A stretch of 64,000 bases of DNA, from the NCBI RefSeq assembly GCF_902686445.1, contig NC_062214.1, positions 89,384,738 through 89,448,737 of the forward strand. The letters are read 5' to 3'. This DNA comes from Sciurus carolinensis (lineage: Eukaryota; Chordata; Mammalia; Rodentia; Sciuridae). Positions 1 to 10,213 of the stretch are shown piece after piece (the first letter of the stretch is position 1; each line of letters starts with the position of its first letter). The position numbers and the translations under genes are program-made. The notes under the pieces are model-generated. The model made no database searches. It saw only the letters and a program-made list of their open reading frames with translations, and was not told where the DNA came from.

Positions 1-512
1 CTGCCTACCCTCTTTCCACAAATGCTTATCTGGCATCACATGCTAGATGCTGGGGAACCAGTAGCAGATAAGATTCACTCCTCTTTTCAGAGCAGAGGCA
101 AAGTTAATCAGAATTGGAAATGTGAAAAAGTTTTTCTTTGTCCGGTGAGTCTTTCTATTATTTTAGAATAGAGAGAAGTTTGTCATTTTCTCAAATGCTC
201 TGGAAAAGACTAAAAGAGGATTAAGAGCAATTGAAAGAAAAGGGCCACAGTGTCTTCATCTAAAACATTGCAAGGGAAAGGAGCCATGGAGAAGAAATCT
301 ATAAAAAGTCTTTGATGATACATTAACAGATTTCAATGTTTGGATCTTACTTGGATTGTGATTCAAATAACCAAAGTGTAAAAATAGTTAAAATAATGAT
401 GTTTATGAGACAACTAGATATTAGAAAGGTGACTAAATACTTGATATTAGCAGTTTAATTATTTAAAAACCGATAATTATATATACATATGTATATATAT
501 AAATATACACAT
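1..512. other. Upstream flank, nothing recognised
   Basis: AT-rich sequence with a short TA-rich run at 475-510. No exon or clear repeat was recognised. Confidence 0.5.
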
Positions 513-707
513 ACTGGGGATTAAACCCAGGAGCGTTTAACCACTGAGTCACATCTCCAGTCTTTTTTTTTTTTTTAATGTTTTATTTAGACACTGAATT
601 GCTAAGTACCTCGCCTCGCTAAGTTGCTGAGGCTGGCTTTGAACTTGGATCCTCCTGCCTCAGCCTCCCAAGCAGCTGGGATTACAGGCTTATGCCAATG
701 TGCCCAG
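513..707 (-). repeat. B1-ID composite SINE
   Basis: Read on +, an antisense ID half comes first (GGATTAAACCCAG), then a T-run and an antisense B1 half ending GGGATTACAGGC. Moderately diverged. Confidence 0.85.
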
Positions 708-2110
708 TGATGATATTATAAATTATGCTTTTTGAAAAGTTCTTCTCTTAGAGATACATACTGAAATATTTTGGGACAAAATATTATCTGGGATTGGCTT
801 CAAAACAATATGTTGGGGAAAAGTGGACAGAGTTATAAATGAAACAAGATTGAAGACTGAGTTGACAGACTCTAGGTCAGAGTACACAGGGATTTATTAC
901 GCTGTTTCCCCATCTTTGTAAAGTTTGAGATTTTTCTATAACAAAAAATAATTTTTTAGAAGAGAGAAGGGTCATATTTATGATTTATTTGGACTTCTAC
1001 TTTAGCGAAAACAGTAGAACAGAGAAGAGGGACTGACAGAGGGAAAGGGCTGGCCGAGAGCTTGGACATATGATTTAGCAGTGGACAGAGTCCAGACTAG
1101 AGGAGATAAGGAAGATGAAAGCACAGGGACTGTGAGAGGGGAGAGAAGAAGAGGCAAGTGGTCCCACTGCTTTTCCTTTCTCTTTTCCCCACTTACTACT
1201 TACCCTTCATTCTGTAGATGAAAAATCATTTTGGGAACATAGCAACTAAGATTATCTGGCACCAAGCCATGAAATTCCAATCCAGTCAGCAGGGCCTCAG
1301 AATATGCAATTTTAACATGTGCCTTAGGAGAACTGGCTATCTGGACCTCCTTGTGAGCCCCAATTCCTAGACCCTGCAAGTGGCTGGGTGTTTCTGTCAC
1401 TAACCTTTATTTTGCCAGACTAAAGACCAAACCGTTCTGTCTTTCAGAGTCTCTGTGAAGGCAGTCCAATGCTTCAAGACAGGAGAAAATAAAGGGACTG
1501 AGAAATTATGCATGAGATCGGTCAGGCTGAGGAAAGTTTTGAAGCAAATAGGGCAGTCTGCAGGCCCAGGGCCTTGATGCTGGTGAAGGTATTCCCGTTC
1601 TTCCCAGAGACTGTCTTTATCTGCCACTTCTTTTGTAAATAAGAGGTGGGAAAGAACTACACTGATTGAACCCACACTCTCCCATAGAGCAAGTTGCGAA
1701 AAGTCAGAGAGACTTAGTTTTCTGTTCAAAGCATTTCCTTGCTTGTTCTGGGTCCTATTCACCCCATCCCAGCTAAAAGATAAAGAGGAAAATGCCCTAG
1801 ACCTTCTACACTTTCTGTTTCCACTTGTAACTTACTAGTACAACATGTGCTTTGAACCACAACTTTGAACCAGTGGCCTGCTGGCGGGCATGCATTCAAA
1901 CCTACCTTTAGGTGGCACTCCCTGGCTCCCTACATGGTTAAAATATCACATCTTGGCCTCCTCAAGACACATGCTACAGTGGGGAAGCAGGTGGTCAAAG
2001 AGGCAGGCAGGGACCCAGGCTGCTTTACAGGGAAGCCTGAGTGCAAATTCCTCAGCGAAGCACCTTGGCCAGGATAGGGAGAACTTTTTCTTGGCAGGAG
2101 TGGGGGTGGA
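708..2110. other. Unassigned upstream sequence
   Basis: No convincing exon or repeat family seen. The open frames at 1200-1762 have no recognisable domain. The divergent neighbour expected from human synteny (SLC24A1) cannot be identified here. Confidence 0.4.
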
Positions 2111-2146
2111 GTGTGTGTGTGTGTGTGGTGTGTGTGTGTGTGTGTG
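2111..2146. repeat. (GT)n microsatellite
   Basis: About 36 bp of GT dinucleotides with a single GG interruption, directly abutting a SINE. Confidence 0.9.
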
Positions 2147-2308
2147 CAGATATTGGAGATTGAATCCAGGGCCTCTTTACCTCTGAGTTAAGTCCCCAAT
2201 CTTATTTTTTCTTTTGGGACAGGGTTTTGTGAAGTTGTTGAGGCTGGCCTTGAACTTGCAATCCTCCCACCAGTCACTGGGACTACAAGCACACCACTGC
2301 GCCTGGGG
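2147..2308 (-). repeat. B1-ID composite SINE, shortened ID half
   Basis: Contains GATTGAATCCAGGGCC (ID B-box region, antisense), then GAGGCTGGCCTTGAACTTGC and a degraded B1 start. Confidence 0.8.
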
Positions 2309-2599
2309 TAAGGGGAACTGATTGAACCATCCCTCTCTTTCCCTTCAAGACTGGAAGGGAGATAATGTGAGTATATGGACTTGACCAAGACATGAGACTT
2401 GTAAATTGGGCTCGGGTAAGTTGAGAAAATATATAGAGTGCTAAGTAGGAGCACTCCTCATCCGGGAATTACATTTTTTAAAGTTTCTGTCAACTAGTTC
2501 ATAGGATGTGCGGGAGAAGCATGAAGACGCAAACAGTAGGTAACAGGACAGAAGTATGAAGGGGTCACAGTGTCACCTGGCTCAGTGATCCCCATGGGT

Positions 2600-3120
2600 C
2601 AGTGAGGAAAAGGGCCAGGTGTAAATGAGGTCGGGGAGCGCTCGAGAATGGGGTGACCGGGAGAGAGGGCCGTAAAGGACAGATCCAGCTGCGGAGACTT
2701 GAAAGAGAGTGACGTCGAAGAGGACGCGCCACCCTAGCGTCCCTGCCGAGCCATAGCCCTGCCGTGGCCCTTCTGGAGGACCCGCCCAGTCCGCGCGCAG
2801 TGCGGGCGCCAGGTTCCCTTTCGTCGCGCGGCCCTATAGTTCCGGCTGTGGCGCGCGGGCGGAAAGTTTAAGTGGAAGGACCGTGGTTGGCGATGGGCTA
2901 GGGGTGAGTCGGGGAAGGCTGTGGGCCGGGGGTTGCCTTTCGTTGCTTATTTGGGCTCCGGGTGAAGGGCTAGGGGTGAGGAACAACGCAGGGCCAGCGC
3001 CCGGCCTTCTTGCGGCCCCGGGAACCGACCCGCGCCATCTCTGAGGCGCTAGTTCCGGGCCCCTGCCCCCGCCTCCCCTCGACCTATGACCCGGTGTCTC
3101 CAGCTCCCGGTAAACTTCAC
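2600..3120. promoter_or_regulatory. CpG-island promoter of INTS14, probably bidirectional
   Basis: This is a GC- and CpG-rich block within AT-rich surroundings. It holds a CRE-like TGACGTC at 2710-2716, runs of CGCG around 2790-2870, and ETS-type TTCCGG at 2840 and near 3052. There is no obvious TATA box, as usual for housekeeping promoters. In human the neighbouring gene SLC24A1 starts divergently just upstream of INTS14. Its coding exons cannot be recognised in bases 1-2600 here, so the bidirectional role is inferred from synteny. Confidence 0.75.
2830..2903 (+). other. INTS14: INTS14 exon 1 (5' UTR), approximate
   Basis: The first exon is non-coding and lies in the CpG island. A good donor (GGG|GTGAGT) sits at 2904-2905. 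The transcription start is inferred, near an ETS-type TTCCGG at 2840-2845. A second copy of the donor context lies at 2967-2980, so the exon may have an alternative 3' end. Confidence 0.55.
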
Positions 3121-3895
3121 GATTTCGCCCTCTGTTCCCTCTTCCCATGAGACACATCCAGACCTCACATGGTTTAGACTGATTTTAAGGTAAAATGCAC
3201 CCTCCGATTTGCGATCCAAATGTCGGAATTCCGAGTTCCAGGCTGGGCGTTTAGAGATGAAGTTGTATCTGAGAACTCCGAGCGACTCATCAGGATAGAC
3301 TGACAGGGAAGCCCAAGAGTAGTGGGGACTTAGACATTCAAATGGAGTCACGCTTTGAGAACCAGATTTCTGAGAATCAGGTTTTTTGAACCATCTAATT
3401 ATCCCCTTCAGGGGGCAGTTATAAATGTGAAGCTGATGGAGACTTGGCATTCAGGGCAGAGTCAGGTGACTATGTATTCTCAGGAGTAGGCTTTTGGAGA
3501 AAGGAGACTCTTGTCGGAAGCGCTGTATGTAAACAGTACATATGGGACAAGGTGGGGTGTGGGTAATATGAGGGTCAGAATCAACCCAAGTGAGGGTTCC
3601 TGTTCTCTCAAAATCGCTAGACTAGTGGGCGGAATTTTTATTTTATTTTTAGTGAGGCCCAGTCTGCTGAATGAACCATCCTTCAGGAAACATCAGTTCC
3701 CTCTCTTACCTACCGTTGTTACTTACAACCAGAGTATGGTTTCCCGCGACTTTGCCATTGTTGAGGAGATGCGTTTGGGAGTGGATACAAATGAATCAGA
3801 AGATCCAGCTTCAGAGGTGTCTTTAGAGAAGGCAAGAGTAACTGCTGTGGTCACTCATTTCAGTGTTAACAGCACATTTCATGGTCTGGAAATGC
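3121..3895. other. Unique INTS14 intron 1 sequence
   Basis: No repeat was recognised downstream of the CpG island. Open frames here lack conserved features. Confidence 0.4.
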
Positions 3896-3989
3896 ATTTT
3901 ATTTATTTATATGTGGTGCTGGGAATCGAAGCCCGGGTCTCCACACATGCTAGGCAAGTGCTGTGCCACTGGGCCACAATCCCAGCCCT
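3896..3989 (-). repeat. ID SINE
   Basis: Antisense ID with GGTGCTGGGAATCGAA and the complement of the A box near the right end (GGCCACAATCCCAGCCC). Confidence 0.85.
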
Positions 3990-4109
3990 GGAAACGCATT
4001 TTTTTATACCTGATCTATGTATATGTTTCCCATTTTCTAAGAGATGAGGGCAACATTCCCCATGACTTCCAACCTCTCAATCTCTTTCTTCCTTCCTTTC
4101 TTTCTTTCT

Positions 4110-4256
4110 TACCACTGGGCTCCATCCCAGCCCTTTTTATTTTTTATTTTGAGACAGAGTCTTGCCAAGTTGCTGAGGCTGGCCTCAAATTTGCAATCCT
4201 CCTGCCTCAGCCTCCCAAATCACTAGGCTTACAGGTGTGTGCCACTGTGTCTAGCA
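4110..4256 (-). repeat. B1-ID composite SINE, truncated ID half
   Basis: The ID remnant CACTGGGCTCCATCCCAGCCC is followed by the antisense B1 half from GAGACAGAGTCTTGCC to a GCCACTGTG terminus. Confidence 0.8.
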
Positions 4257-4447
4257 TGATCTCCAACTTTTTAAATAACATGAAGTCTCCATGCACGAAT
4301 GGAACAGGATTTGGGTAAACTCTATACCTGGGCAGAGGTGTAGGAGACCCTCAACTCTATTTCAAGAGAGAGAAGGAAATCTGTTTCTGATAGTCAGAGT
4401 TAAAATTTAGAATGTATTTTGCTGAAAAATTAATTTTATGTCTGGTG

Positions 4448-4545
4448 ACTAGGGATAGTCATTGTCATTATCAAATATTTGTTGAGCACCTACAATAGGC
4501 CACTTACCGTGATAAGTTCTGAGGAGGACATTGGTGGACAAAGTC
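4448..4545 (+). repeat. MIR/L2-like relic, tentative
   Basis: Contains TTTGTTGAGCACCTAC, the sort of core seen in old mammalian interspersed repeats. Family not certain. Confidence 0.4.
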
Positions 4546-4621
4546 AGACATGGTCCCTGCCTTTCGTGAGTTTATGGTCCGATGTAGTGTATTTTAACCA
4601 ATATGGTATGGGGAAGGGAGC

Positions 4622-4745
4622 ACTGGGGTTGTAGCTTAGTGGTAGAGCACTTGCCTAGCACATGTGAGGTACTGGACTTGCTCCTCGGTACCACATAAAA
4701 ATAAATTAATTTAAAGTATTGTGCCCATCTACAACTAAAAATATT
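4622..4745 (+). repeat. ID SINE with extended tail
   Basis: ID head with A box TAGCTTAGTGG, then an A-rich tail and the extra 3' segment GTGCCCATCTACAACTAAA seen in several other copies here. Confidence 0.9.
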
Positions 4746-5734
4746 TTTTTTAAAGAATATGTTATGGTACCTTGCTTCTTGAACAACAGCCAAAACCCAG
4801 AAAAGAAATAAAAAAGACTCCATAGACAAAATATTACAAGTTAATATACCTAAACTTATTTGTTTTATTCTAGAAGAAACCCACAGACTCTGAAAAAAGT
4901 AATTTTTGTCTCTGATTTAACTTTATTGGTGTTATTGGATACACAGACATTACTGTATTTGAAATGCTTCTATGACTGTTATGTGGTTAATAGACTTCCT
5001 ATTTGACCTCAGTCCCTAACATCTATTTATAATAACATTGTTTCCACTAATCAATATGTTCTGAGTTCCCAGAATATCACCTATTTGCAGTTTGGCACTG
5101 CACTAACAAGCAGTCTGGCCATTGTTAAATGTTTGGAAGTGAATCCCCCCAAAATTAGTAAACATTAAGTTTCTAACCTGTTTATATTTACTTAAGTCTT
5201 CCATAGTTCTATATGGCATATGCAGTGTGATTTTTGTGAAGTTGTAGTAGTGAATACATATAATCCCATGACCTGCTTTTCTTAGTTACTAATCCATTAT
5301 ATAAATATTGCTTATATCTGTGTCATTTCTACCTATATTGTATTTCACTACGTCAATAGACTATAGTTTGCTTAACAGTAGAGTAGCAGCAAACTGTATA
5401 CCATGAACAGGTCTCTATATCCATGATCTTTTTTACTTTTGAGCACAGAAATGTTTTCTTGCTAATTCTTAATCCATAATTTTAAAGAACTCTTTGCTTC
5501 CTTCATTTCTACATTTTGACTTTTCTACCCAATTATAGCTTTCATGCTTATTCTTTAATTTTATTTTCCTTCATAGTTAAATAACTATTGATACTATTGA
5601 GGATCACAGTTTGTTGTTTTTGACATGCTTAATAATTTCCAACATTGTCTAATTTGGAGTATGACTTTACCAGGTCTTCCATTTTTATATTTTGCATTCA
5701 TTTTATTTATTTATTTTTGTCAATTTTTTTAATT
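4746..5734. other. AT-rich INTS14 intron 1 sequence, unassigned
   Basis: No exon, RNA gene or clear repeat was recognised. Probably an old, decayed repeat in part. Confidence 0.4.
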
Positions 5735-6022
5735 TAATTTTTTTGATTCATTGTACACAAATGGGGTACAACTTTTCATTTCTCTGGTTGTATACAATGT
5801 AGAGTCACACCGTTTGTGTAATCAAACATGTACATAGGGTAATGATGTCTGTCTCATTCCATTCTTTCCTTCCCCAGCCCCCTCCCCACCCCTCAATTCC
5901 CTCTACACAATCCAACATTCCTCCATTCTTCCCTTACCCCCATTATGTGTCATCATCCACTTATCAGAGAAAACATTAGGCCTTTGGTTTTTTGGGATTG
6001 GCTTATTTCACTTAGCATGTAT
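5735..6022 (-). repeat. LINE-1 3' end (sciurid type)
   Basis: Antisense L1 3' UTR-like block. It includes CAATGTAGAGTCACACCG, a C-rich tract near 5875-5900, and TTGGGATTGGCTTATTTCAC with CTTAGCA at its end. Confidence 0.75.
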
Positions 6023-6521
6023 TTTGCATTCATTTTAATCAAACAAGGGCACCAAGCCCCAAAGAAACTAAACACTTGTGTTAACACTGCTGTATTAAGA
6101 TACTGATGTTGGTAAAAAAAAGAATGGTCGAAAGCCAAATAGTACCATCCTATGACAAACAGAAATGTTCTTTAATAAGTTAAATGTTGGCAAGGTAGTA
6201 TACTAGTGCTTATTATAGTAAGCTATGTAAAATTTGGAAGTTATGGAAATCAAAGGCTACCTGAATTTAATTTGTTTTTTCAATAAAAATACAGTGGCCC
6301 TTGATTTATGGCCCTCTGGCAGGTGATTCTAGGAGTGGTCCTCACAGGGAACTAACCTGCTTGTGTCCTTCTCACTGAATTCTTTATTGCTTGCCCTCAC
6401 CTCAGCTTCATGGGGGCGCACCTCTACTTATTTCTGGGAAATTGGTTAAAATTATGAAAAATTTTTCCTTCCTGTGACATGTAAGACCTTTTTATTTTCC
6501 CTAACATTTCTCTATTTGTAG

Positions 6522-6784
6522 CTGTCTACATTCTGATTGGAAACACTGGAATCATTTTCATCATGCCAACAGTAGTGGTGATGGACGTATCCCTTTCCAT
6601 GACCCGACCTGTGTCTATCGAGGGGTCCGAAGAATACCAGCGTAAGCACCTAGCAGCCCATGGTTTAACAATGCTGTTTGAGCACATGGCCACAAATTAC
6701 AAGCTTGAATTTACAGCCCTTGTGGTTTTTTCATCACTTTGGGAGCTGATGGTCCCCTTCACAAGAGATTATAATACCCTACAG
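6522..6784 (+). CDS. INTS14: INTS14 exon 2 (start codon exon)
   Basis: The acceptor TTTGTAG ends at 6521. After 41 nt of 5' UTR, the ATG at 6563 opens residues 1-74, including the MIDAS DxSxS motif. The donor GT is at 6785, phase 0. Confidence 0.97.
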
Positions 6785-9700
6785 GTACAAAAAGAATGTT
6801 AACCTATGTACAGGGCCCACATTTATTGGGAGGAAAATTGTATTATAATATTGCACTGAATCTTTAGAAGGTGGAATTATTAACCTTGGATGTTTAATAT
6901 GTATAGCTATTAAAAAAAAAAAAAAAGATTCATATCCAGTAAGGTCTTATGCCTTTCTTTGGTAGAACTGTAAGGTGGCGGTGAGGATTGTTGCCTTATT
7001 TTTCTTCTCTTAGTTTTCTAGAATTCTCTGTGGAAATGCAAGTACCTCAGGGTACAATGCTTTGTTCCCTAAAATTCATCATCTTTAGGTTCAACATTTT
7101 ACTTTTATCTGCCTTCCCTTAAAACTTGAAGAAATGAAAAATAGCCCTTTCTTTTAAAAAAAAAAAGAAAAGAAAACTTACTCTAGAGTAATTTAAAATG
7201 ACATTGCTCTCCCAATAAATGGCTTTGGTTTATAGATGGCAAGAAATTATCATCTTTAAACCTTGATCAAAACCTTCTAAAGGTGGTTTTCTGTGATATG
7301 CTAGAGAATTTACTTTCTGACAACATCTCTCAATTGTTAATATTTCCAACAATGTTTAGCGCAGTGTCTTGCCCACAGTGAACAGTCAATAAATGCTTGT
7401 GGAATTAAATTGAACAATTTAATAATCATTAAGCAATTTAGAAATCCAAGATCAATGTAGTTTGGATATTTAAAAATATAAGTAATGAGTGTGTCAAAGC
7501 CTTTCTTTTATTATCTGACATTTTTAAGAGACTGAAGGAAACAACTTTAAAAAAAAAAAATCTGCACTGACTTTTTTTTTTTTTCCTTGACGGGGGCATC
7601 ATATTGTGTAGCCTGGCCTTCAACTCATGATCCTCTGACTTAGCCTCCCAAATATTTGGGATTATAGGCATATTCTACCACCACTCCTGACTCACTCTAG
7701 CTTTCTTACAAGTGACTAAGCTCAGGATTCCTGATACTTAGCAGTTAGGAAATTTAGAGAGTTGCTATATAAGGAACGAGGAGTAATGGTTAAGACCAGG
7801 AGCTCTGTAGTCAGATTGCTTGGGTTCACAGCTAGGCTCTGCCACTTATGGTCACAAGACCTGGGAAATTTATTTAATCTTTCTGTACCTTAGATTTCTC
7901 ATATAAAAGTGGGGTTAAGCTGTATATGGTGTTGCACACCTGTAAATCCTAGCTACTCTGTAGGCTGAGGCAGAAAGACTACAAGTTCAAGGCCAGTCTC
8001 AGTAACTGAGCAAGATCATGTCTCAAGATAAAAAGGTGGGCTGGGGAGATAGCTCAGTCGGCAGAGTGCTTGCCTTGCAAGCACAAGGCCCTGGGTTCGA
8101 TCCCTAGCACCGCAAAAAAAAAAAAAAAAAAAGATAAAAAGGTCTGAGGATATAGGTCAGTGGTAGAGTGTTGCCTAGCGTATTCATATACCAACCCCTG
8201 CCACACACACTCACACAAAGTAGGGTTAAAGATGCCATGATGATTAAATGCATGTAAAATAGTACCTACAATGGTAGGATATAGTTAATATTCAGTGAAT
8301 TTTTTCACTATTTTTATGATGTGTTTTAAGTTATTGATTTCAATATTTTCCTTCAAGGTTCACTTATAAAGATATAAACTTAGGGAACTGTCAGTTCTCA
8401 CCTAATAAGAGGATGGAGTAAAAGGACATATTTAATTATCCTCTATCATTCAGAAAATCTGTTTTACTGTTTTTGGTTTTTTTCATTAACCCATGCTTTG
8501 GGACTCTCAGAAACACAATGTCCCTTGTGTAACATTCATATGTTGAGCAGTTTATAGTGTTTTCTAATAAAAAATTAAAGCAGTAAAGAATAATGAGCAA
8601 CTTTATTTTTTATTCAATAAGGAAGCACTAAGTAACATGGATGATTATGACAAAACCTGTTTGGAATCCGCATTAGTTGGTGTTTGCAATATCGTTCAGC
8701 AGGAATGGGGTGGTGCAATTCCTTGCCAGGTAATGATCAATTCTTCTTCCTTGCCCTAAGTTAAAAACATTAACCACTGTGGTGCTTTGATTATCTTTAG
8801 GCTCTCACACAGCATGCATTGTAATTTCCACAAACTCCATTTCATACGACTGGTATCTTTTTAAAAGAAGGCGCTAAATCACTCTAATCATATCACACTA
8901 ATCTATTCTAAATCACACCAATGTGCTCAGAAAGCAGCAAAATTATGCCTAAAGGAAAGAATACTCCTAGTATATTGACTTAGTGCAAACTAGTACTGTT
9001 TGTATAAAAGATAAAGGACTCACAGTGGAATTTTAGAACTACACTCCCTGGAAGGGGTGATTATAAGTTTGAGTGATAGAATTGTAAACATCAGTACCAG
9101 ATAGTCTATCTTCATTATTTTGGAGTAGCATTTTTTTCAGCAGACTTTTAACCATCTCAGCTCTCTAGGTTGTCTAAAAAGTGAGGAATGTGAATGTCTG
9201 TTGTTCTTTACATTGAATTCACAGTGGATTCATATTAACGTCAAATCAGAGCAGAGTAATAGTATAAAAAAGAATTGCAAATTTGCTGTAAACAGGGAGA
9301 AAGCAAGCATTACTGAAAGACGACTTATTTACAGTCTGCAACAGGAGTTAGCAAACTCTTTTCTGTATTTTAGGCTGTGGCAATTACTCAGTTCTGCTGG
9401 TATTGCATGGAAGCCATAGGGTAATAAATAAGGTAGTGGGCATAGCTCCTTCTTTTTTTTTAATTATTTTTGGGATGTTGATAGACCTTTATTTTTATTC
9501 ATTTATTTATATGAGGTGCTGAGAATCGAACCCAGTACCTCACACATGCTAAGCAAATGCTCTACCACTGAGCTGCAACCCCAACTCCATGGCTTTTTAT
9601 TATAGGGTCAAACACAGGATTCCTGAGTAGTGTCAATGACATTACTGGTATTTTTTTTTTTTTTTTAATTAAAAGATTGTAGTTGCCTGGGAGTGAGAGA

Positions 9701-10125
9701 AGAGTAAGGATTGATTCCAAAGAAATAGAGAATATAGGAAATAATAGAACTGTTCTTTATCTAGATTATAGAAATGGATACATAACTAAATGCAGTTGTC
9801 AAAACTGAGAACTGTATAGTAAAAATTTACTGCATGTAAATTATATCTCAGTAAAATCCCAACTCTTTTTAAAAGCTTTTTTTTCTTACTTTGAAAGAAC
9901 ATAAATCTTTGGTTCATGAAGACCCTGAACTACAACTAAAAGGTTAAATCAAATCACTGTAGTAGATAGTTGCTAAAGAAGCCAGTTAATACCTTTTGTT
10001 CAAATCCTTTCAGAAATTAAAAAAAAGTAGGGTGCTGGGGTTATGGCTTAGTGGCTTGCCTAGCCCATGAGGCACTGGGTATGATCCTCAGCACCACATA
10101 AAAATAAAGATAGCTTGTCCATCTA

Positions 10126-10213
<88 letters not shown>

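Noticed and set aside
1400..1762. 120-residue open frame on the - strand containing a Cys-x-x-Cys (DCPICF)
   Set aside because: No complete zinc-binding pattern, no recognised family and no splice context; probably chance.
1..2600. SLC24A1 coding exons expected from human synteny
   Set aside because: No matching protein sequence could be recognised; the coding exons are probably outside the window.
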